Source: Arthrobacter sp. Soil736
Lineage (GTDB): Bacteria; Actinomycetota; Actinomycetes; Actinomycetales; Micrococcaceae
Direction of reading: 5' to 3'
Length of the DNA stretch: 64,000 nucleotides
Assembly (NCBI RefSeq): GCF_001428005.1
Contig: NZ_LMSB01000012.1
Span: 75,628-139,627 of the forward strand
A program made the position numbers and the translations under genes. This document shows positions 1-8,723 of the stretch, piece by piece; position 1 is the stretch's first letter; the number at the start of each line of letters is the position of its first letter. The notes under the pieces are model-generated. The model did no database searches and was not told the origin of the DNA. It worked only from the letters and a program-made list of their open reading frames with translations.

Positions 1-579
1 CAACTCGGGGTTCTCCTGCTCGCTGGCGTGCAGGTGCTCCCCGCTGGCGGTGACAACATCGACGGAGTCCAGGTTGTCCAGGCTCAGTCCGTTGGAGCGC
101 GTCAGCCAGCCGACGCCACCGCCAAGAGTGAGTCCGGCCACCCCGGTCCCGCTGATCACTCCCAAAGGAACGGCCAGGCCATGCGCGGCCGTGACCCGGT
201 CCACGTCGGCCAGCGTCGCCCCGGGCTCGACGGTGACAAGCCTGTTCTGAGCGTCGACAGTGACAGCCTTCAGGGGTCCCAGATCCAGCACGAGGCCGCC
301 CTCAACGGTGCCGTGGCCGGCGATATTGTGCCCTCCGCCGCGGACGGCCAGCGCCAGGCCGCTGCGCCGCACGACGTCCAGCACCACGTCGATATCAGAG
401 ACTGCGCCCGCCCGAGCGACGGCGCGCGGACGGAGATTGATCATGCCGTTCCATACCGCCCGGGCTTCCTCGTAGAGCGGATCCTGCGGCTCGATCACCG
501 ATCCCGAGAGCCGCCCGCGCAGCTCGTGCAGTGCCTGTTGGATCTCAAGTTCCGGATCGTATTGATGAGCTGCGGTCAT
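1..579 (-). CDS. FAD-linked oxidase (berberine-bridge-like), 3' end outside window
   Basis: The reverse strand reads continuously for 193 codons from an ATG at 579 and leaves the window at base 1, so only the N-terminal FAD-binding (PCMH-type) domain is present. The start MTAAHQYDPELEIQQALHEL leads to the motif VRGGGHNIAGHG; its histidine is the position that carries covalent FAD in berberine-bridge-type oxidases. A GTGVAGLTLGGGVGWLTR stretch follows, typical of the same domain. Family members oxidise alcohols, sugars or alkaloid-like substrates with oxygen. The substrate cannot be read from this fragment. It stands alone, with the tRNA-Cys gene upstream on the same strand. Confidence 0.8.
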   Translation of the reverse strand, partial: MTAAHQYDPELEIQQALHELRGRLSGSVIEPQDPLYEEARAVWNGMINLRPRAVARAGAVSDIDVVLDVVRRSGLALAVRGGGHNIAGHGTVEGGLVLDLGPLKAVTVDAQNRLVTVEPGATLADVDRVTAAHGLAVPLGVISGTGVAGLTLGGGVGWLTRSNGLSLDNLDSVDVVTASGEHLHASEQENPEL

Positions 580-738
580 CGGTCGATGCTTCCGGGTCGA
601 AGGGTGAAGCCCTTGGGCGACATCGGGTGGGTGTGGGCAGGCGTCGGCTCGCCCGATGTCCCGATTTTAGGTTTACCACCTGCGCCGGGCAACAACTTAT
701 TTGTTTGAGATCGCCCGAATACGCTTTGCGCACTGTCG

Positions 739-809
739 ACGTGATGGCGGGATTCGAACCCGCGTGCACGGTTTTGCAGACCGCCCCCTGGCCTCTCGGG
801 CACACCACG
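739..809 (-). tRNA. tRNA-Cys (GCA)
   Basis: On the reverse strand a 71-nt cloverleaf can be drawn. The 7-bp acceptor stem is CGTGGTG with CATCACG (one G-U pair), the anticodon loop reads CTGCAAA (anticodon GCA), and the T-arm has the invariant GGTTCGAATCC core. The discriminator base is U73, the main identity base of tRNA-Cys. The 3' CCA is not encoded, as is common in actinobacteria. A degenerate relative of its 3' half lies at 31,289-31,330. Confidence 0.9.
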
Positions 810-992
810 TACCAGGAGCGTAGACATGTCGCCGTGGAATGTCCCTGAGTGTGAACACAGCCAGGCGGTTTTCTTACGCCATACTTCGGACGGTGAACCC
901 GTGTTTCCCCGCGGGTCCGTTCGTTTCATCCGGTGTTGGGAACCGGCAAGCAGGGTGATTGATTGGGCATACCAGCTTCGAAAGGACCCGCC

Positions 993-1508
993 ATGACGGA
1001 ACATTCTGATCTCACCCCGCCCCGGCTCCGCACCGTTCTGGGCCATTTCGCGACCGGCCTGACCGTGATCACCGCCGCAACAAAGGGCGGGCCGGCCGGC
1101 TTCACGTGCCAGTCTTTCTCGTCCCTGTCGCTGGAACCGGCATTGGTAACGTTCAGCCCTGCACGGACCTCGAGTACGTGGCCGCTGCTGCGGGAGGCGG
1201 GACGGTTCACAGTGAACATCCTGCCGGCCGAACACCAGCATCTGTCGGGCCAGTTCGCCCGTTCCGGGGCCGACAAGTTCGCCGGCGTTGACCACTCGCC
1301 GTCGCCCCTGGGCAACCCCGTGCTGGACCAGGCCCTGGCCTGGGTGGACTGCGAACTGCACGCGGAATACGACGGCGGCGACCACACCATTGTGGTCGCG
1401 GCGGTCCGGGCCCTGAGTGCCCGGGCTGATGCGGAACCGCTGCTCTTCTTCAGGGGTGACTACTTCGGCGTGCAGTCCCGTGCCGGGGCCCTGGAGAGCG
1501 TGGCATGA
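993..1508 (+). CDS. Flavin reductase domain protein (HpaC/RutF type)
   Basis: A 171-aa protein of the FMN-binding split-barrel flavin reductase family, which reduces FMN/FAD with NAD(P)H, usually to feed a partner monooxygenase. The N-terminal pattern RTVLGHFATGLTVITA, then GFTCQSFSSLSLEPALVTF and the C-terminal LLFFRGDYFG block are family hallmarks, and the length is normal. The ATG at 993 is chosen because GAAAGG lies about 8 nt upstream. A TTG at 963 would add ten residues and swallow that ribosome site. The stop overlaps the next gene by ATGA. No partner monooxygenase is adjacent. Confidence 0.85.
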   Translation: MTEHSDLTPPRLRTVLGHFATGLTVITAATKGGPAGFTCQSFSSLSLEPALVTFSPARTSSTWPLLREAGRFTVNILPAEHQHLSGQFARSGADKFAGVDHSPSPLGNPVLDQALAWVDCELHAEYDGGDHTIVVAAVRALSARADAEPLLFFRGDYFGVQSRAGALESVA

Positions 1509-1786
1509 CGATGGTGAAGTCCACTTCCCGACGACGCGGCCGCCGTCCCGGTCAACCGGACGAAACGGTGGACTCCGGAAGACCTGCGGAAGTCTGGGAC
1601 GCCATATCGGTGGGAAGCACGGTTGAGGTCAGCCTGGCAGGCGGACACTCCTACGTGGGCCGTGTAGATGCCAAAACCCCCGACTCCGGCATCGTCTGGG
1701 TGGTCAGCTTCACCGGCCTTGGCCGCCAGATGTACGGAAGCCACGACGGCGTCCGGCTGCGGCCCACGGCATGGCGGAACCTGTGA
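1505..1786 (+). CDS. Conserved hypothetical small protein
   Basis: A 93-aa protein, translationally coupled to the flavin reductase through a 4-bp ATGA overlap. The first 25 residues are rich in Arg/Lys/Pro. The rest (AISVGSTVEVSLAGGHSYVGRVDAKTPDSGIVWV) looks like a small beta-barrel, SH3- or Sm-like, but I recognise no named family. The position between flavin reductase and glutamate dehydrogenase suggests co-transcription. Function unknown. Confidence 0.65.
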   Translation: MTMVKSTSRRRGRRPGQPDETVDSGRPAEVWDAISVGSTVEVSLAGGHSYVGRVDAKTPDSGIVWVVSFTGLGRQMYGSHDGVRLRPTAWRNL

Positions 1787-2037
1787 CCGCGGTTCTGCTC
1801 GTGGGCGTGTTCGTTGCCTTGTCCGTGGCGGGTGCTGCATGGGCTGCGGCGGCAGCCGTCGGCACTGGACGGCGTCGGCGCAGCCAAGCCATGATGGAAG
1901 GAAGCGCGAGGGCTGGATTGCATCCGCAGTTGCCGATGGCACCCCGCGGCGGAGGTGCGGTGGCATGTCAGACAAACCGGTGCCCGCGGAGTACGCCAGG
2001 TCCGACGTATCCGGTCAGGCGACCGAATCTCTCCTGA
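1771..2037 (+). CDS. Possible small single-pass membrane peptide
   Basis: An 88-codon frame begins with ATG inside the end of the preceding gene and starts with a convincing hydrophobic segment (PVTAVLLVGVFVALSVAGAAW) followed by GRRRR, a membrane-anchor-like topology. However, its second half overlaps the first 73 bases of the glutamate dehydrogenase gene and is low-complexity. It is either a short membrane peptide in the gdh operon or a chance frame. Only the hydrophobic N-terminus argues for it. Confidence 0.3.
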   Translation: MAEPVTAVLLVGVFVALSVAGAAWAAAAAVGTGRRRRSQAMMEGSARAGLHPQLPMAPRGGGAVACQTNRCPRSTPGPTYPVRRPNLS

Positions 2038-5000
2038 CCGGCTACTTCGCGCAGGTGCCTGCGGAGGACCTGCGCAGCTACAGCACCGAGACTCTTCGCG
2101 CGAGGGTGGCGCACCACCTCAAAGTGGCGTCGTCGCGCGCGCCCGGTCAGGCCGCCGTCGGGATCCTGAACGAAATGGACGCCAGCATCGTTGCAGTGGT
2201 GACCGAGGACATCCCGTATCTGGTCCACTCGGTCACGGCGGAGCTCGCACGCGACGATGCCGCGATCCGGCTGCTGGTGCATCCCAGCTTTCAGGTGCTG
2301 CGGGACCCTGTCTCCCACGAGCTGTTGGACGTCTGGACCGGTTCCTCCACGGAGGACGCCTTGGGAGGGCGTGCCCCGGAAGCAGGCGCAACCGAGGTCT
2401 GGATTGCGGCCGAGATCGGCAGGCTGGCGGACAACGCGGCCGCAACGGAGCTCACAGAGAACCTTCACAGGGTGCTGGACGAGGTTCGGGTTGCCGCCGA
2501 GGACGCCGCCGCCATCCACGGTAAGTTGTCCGAGGCCGTCGCCTCCGCTGCCGGATTGCCGCACACTCTCGTTCCGCCGCCGGAAGAGATTCGCGAGCTG
2601 CTCCTCTGGCTTGACGATGGCAACTTCCTGTTCCTGGGCTATGACGAATATGAACTCACGACGGCGGGTGGCCAGGAGCTGCTCTCTGAGCGGCCCGGTA
2701 CCGCGCTGGGCCTGCTGAGGCGGCCGCAGGGGGACGCTGCTGCTGGGCATGGGCCGGGGATGCCCAGGATAGGCGGGCCCGAAGCGCTCACGTTTGCCAC
2801 GTCGGAGGTAAGGTCTACCGTCCTGAGGCGGTCGTACCTGGACGAATTGCATCTGCAGGTCATCAACGAGGCCGGCACAAGCATCGGGGAGCGACGGTTC
2901 GTGGGGTTGTTTACCGCCGGCGCCGCCCATCAGTCCGTCAGGCGGATTCCGGTGATCCGTGAAAAGGTCCGGGTTGTCAGCGAACGCCTGGGATTGGCGT
3001 CCCGGTCCCATCACGGCAAGGACCTGCTGGCCATTCTGGAGACCTTCCCGCGCGATGAACTGTTCCACACTGACGCGGATGACCTCACACGGCTGGCGGG
3101 TGAAATCCTCCGCGCCGAGGTACACCGGCGGACACGCGTGTTCCTCCGGCCCGACAGCTTTGGCCGATTCACGTCCGCGCTGGTCCTGTTCCCGCGCCGC
3201 CGCTACAGCACTGCCGTCCGGCTGCTGATGGAACAGGAGCTCCGGCAGGTCTTCAAAGCGAAGTCCATTGACTTCGATGTCCGTCTGACAGAGTCGCCCA
3301 TGGCCCGGGTCTTCTTCCGGATCCACATGGCCGGCACCGCGCCGGACGCACCGGAATACACGACCGTCGGCGTCGACCCCTCCGTGCTGGAGCGGCGGCT
3401 GATCTCAGCCACCCGACCATGGTCGGAGGGTCTTGAGGAAGTGATCCGTGAGCGCTTCACCGCGGCGGGGGCCGCACGGCTCACCGAGCTGTGGTCGGAC
3501 GCGTTCCCCCCGAGTTATCGCGCGGACTACGAGGCGGAAACCGCTATCGCGGACATCCTCAATTTCGAGAGGTTCGACCTCGACGGCACAGGCGGTCGTC
3601 CCGACTGGGATCCGCTGCTCACGGTTTACGCCAGGCCGGGGACGTCGCCCACCCTCGCCGAGGAAGCACGGATCCGCCTCTATCTGACCAAGCCCAGGAG
3701 TCTCACGCAGATCCTGCCGTTCCTGCACAACCTCGGGCTCGAGGTGCTGGACCAGCGGCCCTTCGAGCTCCGGCGCGGGAGCGGCCAGGACGTGTTCCTC
3801 TACGACCTGGGCGTGAAGTATCCGGGCGGCGTTGACCCCGAGGCAACCAGCGAACTGATCGCTGATGCCTTCGCGGCCGCCATGCGCGGCGACATCGAAT
3901 CCGACCGGATCGACGCACTGGTCATCAGGGAGCGGGTGGGCTGGCGACAGGCGGCGATACTGCGAAGCTACGCGAAGTATCTCCAGCAGCTGGGGACAAC
4001 CAACTCGTACGGTTTCATCGCTGACACGCTGTTGGCCAATGCCCGGGCAACCCACGCGCTCCTGGACCTCTTCCAGGCGAAATTCGATCCCGGGCTGGAC
4101 GCGCCCGCCCGACTCCAGCACACCACCGCTGCCCGGAAGGAGCTGCTGGCCGCCATCGACGAAATTCCCGTCCTCGACGCCGACCGGCTGCTGCGCACGT
4201 TCATGAACCTGGTGGAAGCCACGCTGCGGACCAACTACTTCCTGGACAAGACACACCTGAGTTTCAAACTGAATCCGGCCGCGATCGCCAATGCCCCGTT
4301 TCCGCGACCGAAGTACGAGATCTGGGTCTACTCCCCACGTGTTGAAGGTGTCCACCTCCGCTTCGGAGCCTTGGCTCGCGGAGGGTTGCGCTGGTCCGAC
4401 CGAAGCGAGGATTTCCGGACCGAGGTTCTGGGGCTGGTCAAGGCGCAAAACGTGAAGAACTCCGTTATTGTGCCGACGGGAGCCAAGGGAGGGTTCTATC
4501 CCAAGCGGTTGCCCGACCCGGCCGCGGATAGGGAGGCCTGGCTTGCCGAAGGCCTGGAATGCTACCGGATATTCGTCAGCGCGCTGCTGGACGTTACCGA
4601 TAATCTGGTAATCGCGGCCCGCGGTGAAGCGGTGGTGCCCCCCGAAGGCGTGGTACGCCACGACGGCGACGACTACTATCTCGTGGTGGCGGCGGACAAG
4701 GGAACAGCATCCTTTTCCGACACAGCGAACGCCCTGGCCCGGGACTACCGCTTCTGGCTCGGCGATGCCTTCGCGTCCGGCGGGTCCGTCGGCTATGACC
4801 ACAAGCAAATGGGTATCACCGCCCGCGGGGCGTGGGAGTCCGTGAAGCACCATTTCAGCGAGCTGGGCATGGACTCGCAGAGCGAAGACTTCACTGTCGC
4901 CGGCATCGGAGACATGAGCGGCGACGTCTTCGGAAACGCGATGCTGCTCTCGCCGCATATCCGGCTGGTGGCGGCCTTCGACCATCGGCACATCTTTCTT

Positions 5001-6806
5001 GATCCGACCCCCGATCCGGCATCGTCCTTCCAGGAACGCAAGCGCCTCTTCGGGCTTCCCCGTTCGTCCTGGGCCGACTACGACCCCGCGCTGATCAGCG
5101 CCGGCGGGGGCGTCCACTCCCGCCGGGCCAAGACCATCGAAATCACGGAGGAGGTCCGGCTCTGCCTCGGCCTGGAGCCAGGAACCGCAGCGCTGCCGCC
5201 TCACGCACTTATGCAGGCTATTCTCCGGGCGCCCGTGGACCTGCTCTACAACGGGGGCATCGGCACCTACGTCAAAGCCTCCACGGAAAGCCAAACCGAG
5301 GTGGGCGACAAGGCCAACGATCCCATCAGGGTCAACGGCAACGAACTGAGGGCCCGCATAGTGGTAGAGGGCGGAAACCTGGGTGTCACCCAGCGCGGCC
5401 GGGTGGAGGCGGCCCTCGCCGGCGTCCTGCTAAACACGGATGCGATAGACAATTCGGCCGGCGTGGACTGCTCGGACCACGAGGTCAACATCAAGATTTT
5501 CGTCGACCGGATGATCGCGGCCGGAAAGATGCGGGCCGCGGAACGGGCAGGCTTCCTGCAGTCCCTGACCGATGAGGTATCCCGCCTGGTCCTGGCAAAC
5601 AATGCGGACCAGAACGTCCTCCTTTTCAACGACCGGCACATGGCACTCGAGCTGAGTCCCGGTTTTGAGCGGATCATGGACTGGCTGGAGACCGCCGCGG
5701 ACCTGGACCGCAGCCTGGAGGGACTGCCGGGCACGGAACAGCTCCAGGACAGGCTGCGGTCAGGCCACGGACTGACCGCACCGGAATTGTCGGTGCTTGC
5801 CGCCCACGCAAAGATCGAATTGGCCAGGGAGCTCACCGTCGGCGACCTCGCCGATGATCCGTGGTTCAGGAGGGTCCTCCGCGGCTACTTTCCCGACCAG
5901 CTGTCCGAACGCTTTGATGCTGAGCTGGACGAACACCCCCTGCGCCGGCAGATCATCTGCACGGTGGTGGCCAACGACATGATCAACCTTGGGGGAATCA
6001 CGTTCGCGTTCCGCGCCATCGAGGAAACCACGGCCACAGCCGCGGCAGTGGCCAGGGCCTTCGTGGTGGTCCGTGAGGCCTACGAGCTGCAGAGGTTCGT
6101 GGACAGGATTGCCGGCCTACCGCCCGGATTTCCCAGCGAACACGCCGCCGCAGTGGTCCTGCCGCTGCGCAGGATCATCGACCGGGCGACCCGATGGTAC
6201 GTGACCCACGACCACCGTGATCAACCCATCGCCGAAGCCCTGAAGAGGGTCGCGCCGACCTTGGACCTGCTGCGGACCAGGACCCTGGACTTTCTGCGCG
6301 GCTCGGATCTGGACCGCGCCAAGGAGCGGCTGGCGCACTGGGACGACGTCGGGATGCCGGCTGAGTTGGGACGGCGCGCCGCCGATTTGCTTGAAAGCTA
6401 CTCGCTGCTGGACATCTCACTCGTGTCCGAGCAGGTGGATGAACCCCTCACCACAATCGCCGACATGTACCACACGGTTATTCATTGGATCGGTGTGGGA
6501 ACGTTACTGCTGCGCATTACTGACCTGCCACGGCAGAGCCGTTGGGAGGCCCTGGCTCGTGCAGCCCTGCGCGACGACGCCTACTCCGCCGTCGTCGACA
6601 TAACAATTTCCGTCATGCAGACGACCCAGAGGAGCGATGCCTCCGGCGCCGCTGCTGTGGAACGCATCGTGGAGTGGGAGCGCGGACGTCAGGAGCAACT
6701 GGGACGGATCAAGGACACGTTCGCGGAGGTCACCAAGCCTGGGCAGGTGGACCTCGCCTCGATCTCCGTGGCCCTGAAACTCCTGCGGACCCTGGCACGG
6801 CGGTGA
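1965..6806 (+). CDS. gdh: NAD-specific glutamate dehydrogenase, large (about 180 kDa) type
   Basis: A 1613-aa enzyme of the large bacterial NAD-GDH family, which oxidatively deaminates glutamate to 2-oxoglutarate and ammonium in the cytoplasm. Regulatory ACT-like regions fill the N-terminal half. The catalytic part starts near residue 780 with KYEIWVYSPRVEGVHLRFG, GGLRWSDR and VPTGAKGGFYPK, followed by the nucleotide-binding region (FTVAGIGDMSGDVFGNAMLL, GGNLGVTQRGRVEAAL). The start at 1965 is set by GGAGGTG at 1951-1957; an upstream in-frame ATG at 1668 would run through the preceding gene. Length is normal. A second full-length paralogue lies inside the transposon at 26,298-31,154. Confidence 0.95.
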   Translation: MSDKPVPAEYARSDVSGQATESLLTGYFAQVPAEDLRSYSTETLRARVAHHLKVASSRAPGQAAVGILNEMDASIVAVVTEDIPYLVHSVTAELARDDAAIRLLVHPSFQVLRDPVSHELLDVWTGSSTEDALGGRAPEAGATEVWIAAEIGRLADNAAATELTENLHRVLDEVRVAAEDAAAIHGKLSEAVASAAGLPHTLVPPPEEIRELLLWLDDGNFLFLGYDEYELTTAGGQELLSERPGTALGLLRRPQGDAAAGHGPGMPRIGGPEALTFATSEVRSTVLRRSYLDELHLQVINEAGTSIGERRFVGLFTAGAAHQSVRRIPVIREKVRVVSERLGLASRSHHGKDLLAILETFPRDELFHTDADDLTRLAGEILRAEVHRRTRVFLRPDSFGRFTSALVLFPRRRYSTAVRLLMEQELRQVFKAKSIDFDVRLTESPMARVFFRIHMAGTAPDAPEYTTVGVDPSVLERRLISATRPWSEGLEEVIRERFTAAGAARLTELWSDAFPPSYRADYEAETAIADILNFERFDLDGTGGRPDWDPLLTVYARPGTSPTLAEEARIRLYLTKPRSLTQILPFLHNLGLEVLDQRPFELRRGSGQDVFLYDLGVKYPGGVDPEATSELIADAFAAAMRGDIESDRIDALVIRERVGWRQAAILRSYAKYLQQLGTTNSYGFIADTLLANARATHALLDLFQAKFDPGLDAPARLQHTTAARKELLAAIDEIPVLDADRLLRTFMNLVEATLRTNYFLDKTHLSFKLNPAAIANAPFPRPKYEIWVYSPRVEGVHLRFGALARGGLRWSDRSEDFRTEVLGLVKAQNVKNSVIVPTGAKGGFYPKRLPDPAADREAWLAEGLECYRIFVSALLDVTDNLVIAARGEAVVPPEGVVRHDGDDYYLVVAADKGTASFSDTANALARDYRFWLGDAFASGGSVGYDHKQMGITARGAWESVKHHFSELGMDSQSEDFTVAGIGDMSGDVFGNAMLLSPHIRLVAAFDHRHIFLDPTPDPASSFQERKRLFGLPRSSWADYDPALISAGGGVHSRRAKTIEITEEVRLCLGLEPGTAALPPHALMQAILRAPVDLLYNGGIGTYVKASTESQTEVGDKANDPIRVNGNELRARIVVEGGNLGVTQRGRVEAALAGVLLNTDAIDNSAGVDCSDHEVNIKIFVDRMIAAGKMRAAERAGFLQSLTDEVSRLVLANNADQNVLLFNDRHMALELSPGFERIMDWLETAADLDRSLEGLPGTEQLQDRLRSGHGLTAPELSVLAAHAKIELARELTVGDLADDPWFRRVLRGYFPDQLSERFDAELDEHPLRRQIICTVVANDMINLGGITFAFRAIEETTATAAAVARAFVVVREAYELQRFVDRIAGLPPGFPSEHAAAVVLPLRRIIDRATRWYVTHDHRDQPIAEALKRVAPTLDLLRTRTLDFLRGSDLDRAKERLAHWDDVGMPAELGRRAADLLESYSLLDISLVSEQVDEPLTTIADMYHTVIHWIGVGTLLLRITDLPRQSRWEALARAALRDDAYSAVVDITISVMQTTQRSDASGAAAVERIVEWERGRQEQLGRIKDTFAEVTKPGQVDLASISVALKLLRTLARR

Positions 6807-6809
6807 GAG

Positions 6810-6825
6810 CCCCTCGTCAAAGGGG
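6810..6825. terminator. Weak hairpin between convergent gdh and P450
   Basis: CCCCT and AGGGG form a 5-bp stem with a 6-nt loop, followed by GTTTGC. It sits in the 10-bp gap between two convergent genes and runs into the P450 stop codon. Stem and T-tract are short, so this is only a candidate. Confidence 0.25.
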
Positions 6826-8049
6826 TTTGCTTTCACGGCAGCCTGTCACCGTGACTGTACGCGGGGCCTGGAAGGACAGGAGCCGGATCCATTCGGGCTC
6901 GCCCTCCCGCAGCTGGATTCCGGGCAGCGCTGCAGCAGTTTCCTGGATGGTGACGGCCGCCTCCAGTTCCGCGAGCTTGGCCCCGAGGCAGCGGTGGATG
7001 CCGGAGCCGAACACCAGGCCGTAGGCGGTTGATGGTCCGCGCTGGGCCGGTTGCGAAGGTGACGTGATGTGGTTGCCGCTCAGTTCGAGGAGGATCTCGG
7101 CACCGGCAGGGATCGGGGCACCACCGACGTTCGTGTCGTGCGCTGCCACGCGGCGCCAGGTGGGGACGGATGATTCGGTGGTGAGCACGTGCCGGACCAT
7201 GGCCTTGGAGCCCGCTTCGGACGCCGCGTCCTCCCAGCCCACGGGCGCGGATCCCTCCAGGAGCCGGAATAGGGTGGTGCTGATCAGCTGGGTGGTTGTT
7301 TCCTGTCCTGCGATCAGCAGGAAGTAGCCGAGCGAGCACATTTCCGGCGTGGACAGGCCGTGTTCGGCCAGCGATTTGAACAGGTTGCGTCCGGGGGCGG
7401 TCAGGGATTCCGCCACGAGCTTGCGCAGCCAGACGTAGAACTCTGCGGCGCTGTGGGCCAGTTCGAGTTGCCGGTCCTCGTCGGGCCAGCCCCAGAACAG
7501 CTCCATGGAGTCAAGGCCCCACCGCTTCAGGTCCGCAAGATCCCGAACGGGCAGCCCGAGGAGTTCGAGCATAACGACTGCCGGGGGAAACGCCGCGACT
7601 GTCCGCACGAGGTCCGCGTGACCGGACGAGTCGAGCCGGTCCGCGGCGTTCCGTGCCGCTTCCTGCGCCAGTTCCCGGATCCGGGGCTCCATGGCGGCGA
7701 CCGTGGCAGGCGTGAAATAACCCGCCACGACCTTGCGGATCCCGGCGTGCGTGTCCGTGTCGTTGCTGGCCAGCACGGGAGGCAACGCAAATTGAACGCG
7801 CTGCAGCACGCGCAGGGCGCGCCCCTCCAGCGGCGTCACCGCGACCAGGGCATTCGCCGGGCTGAAGTCGGCAGGCCGGTGCAGCACTTCACGGACGACG
7901 TCCGGGTCCCGCACCACGAGGTACGGGCACCGGGCCTGGTCCGGGCTTTCCGTCTGGCCGGAGCTTTCCACCCCGTGAGCGGCTTCCGCCTGGCCAACAC
8001 TGTCGACCCGCGGCTCCGCGGAGCCGGCGGTCAGCATAGCCGGGTTCAT
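6817..8049 (-). CDS. Cytochrome P450, last gene of the biotin operon; ExxR motif absent
   Basis: A 410-aa soluble P450. The haem loop FGSGIHRCLG (cysteine ligand) and the I-helix AGQETTTQ are canonical and no membrane anchor is seen. Where the K-helix normally reads EExLR the protein reads MVRHVLTTESSVPTW, so both Glu and Arg of ExxR are replaced, and the segment between K-helix and haem loop is shorter than usual. The ATG at 8049 overlaps the bioD stop by ATGA, which fixes start and operon membership. Bacillus BioI is a P450 that cleaves acyl-ACP to pimeloyl-ACP; no bioC, bioH or bioW is in the window. A BioI-like role is an inference from context only. Confidence 0.9.
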   Translation of the reverse strand: MNPAMLTAGSAEPRVDSVGQAEAAHGVESSGQTESPDQARCPYLVVRDPDVVREVLHRPADFSPANALVAVTPLEGRALRVLQRVQFALPPVLASNDTDTHAGIRKVVAGYFTPATVAAMEPRIRELAQEAARNAADRLDSSGHADLVRTVAAFPPAVVMLELLGLPVRDLADLKRWGLDSMELFWGWPDEDRQLELAHSAAEFYVWLRKLVAESLTAPGRNLFKSLAEHGLSTPEMCSLGYFLLIAGQETTTQLISTTLFRLLEGSAPVGWEDAASEAGSKAMVRHVLTTESSVPTWRRVAAHDTNVGGAPIPAGAEILLELSGNHITSPSQPAQRGPSTAYGLVFGSGIHRCLGAKLAELEAAVTIQETAAALPGIQLREGEPEWIRLLSFQAPRTVTVTGCRESKPL

Positions 8050-8723
8050 GCGGGCAGCCCGTTCAGCCATGCAGCTGCTCCGGCACGGAAGGCAGCCGGG
8101 GACAGTTCCGAGGCCTGCTCGGGAAGGGCGCCGAGGAACGGCACCCGGAGCGACCCGAGCACCTTCCGGTTGCTGCGGTGAACGAACCCAGGCGCGGACG
8201 GCCAGCTTCCGAGCACGACGCCAATGACCTGAAGGCCCCGCGCGTCCAGCGCTTCGAGGGTCAGCGCGGTGTGGTTCAGCGTGCCGAGGGCTGGCCGGGC
8301 GACGAGCACGAATGCCGCCGCGAGGAGCGATCCCAGGTCCGCCAGGGTGCCGCCGTCGGAATCCAGCTCCACCAGTAGGCCGCCTGCACCCTCCACCAGG
8401 ACGTGGTCGTGGGACGCGGCGAGCCTGCGGACCTTCTCCGCGTGCGCAGCCAGCGTGGGGAGCGGCGTTCCGTCGACGGCGGCAGCGGCGACGGGGGCCA
8501 GGGGCTCCTGCAGGACGACTCCGGTTTCTGCTGTCACGGCGCCGGCGAGCCGGACAATTTCGGCAGCGTCGGAATCGCCGTCGGCGGCTCCTGACTGGCA
8601 CGGTTTGTACACCGCGACGTTGCGCCCCGTTCCGTGGAGGACGGCGGCGAGTGCCGCCGTTGTCATGGTCTTACCGACGCCGGTGTCCGTTCCGGTGACC
8701 AGGATGATGCCGGGCAGGTTCAT
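8046..8723 (-). CDS. bioD: Dethiobiotin synthetase
   Basis: A 225-aa ATP-dependent dethiobiotin synthetase, which closes the ureido ring on 7,8-diaminopelargonate with CO2. The P-loop GTDTGVGKT is at residues 11-19, the substrate-contact motif YKPCQSG follows, and VEGAGGLLVEL near residue 113 is the second family signature. Length is normal. It overlaps bioF upstream and the P450 downstream by 4 bp each, so translation is probably coupled along the whole operon. Confidence 0.95.
   Translation of the reverse strand: MNLPGIILVTGTDTGVGKTMTTAALAAVLHGTGRNVAVYKPCQSGAADGDSDAAEIVRLAGAVTAETGVVLQEPLAPVAAAAVDGTPLPTLAAHAEKVRRLAASHDHVLVEGAGGLLVELDSDGGTLADLGSLLAAAFVLVARPALGTLNHTALTLEALDARGLQVIGVVLGSWPSAPGFVHRSNRKVLGSLRVPFLGALPEQASELSPAAFRAGAAAWLNGLPA

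Noticed and set aside
1668..1964. Extended N-terminus of the first glutamate dehydrogenase
   Set aside because: The upstream 99 codons overlap another gene in a different frame and the GGAGGTG ribosome site lies just before the ATG at 1965.
3405..5294. A 629-codon open frame on the reverse strand inside gdh
   Set aside because: It is exactly antisense to the catalytic region of a clear glutamate dehydrogenase; its composition (Gly/Arg/His/Val) is that of a complement of high-GC coding sequence, with no motif or ribosome site.
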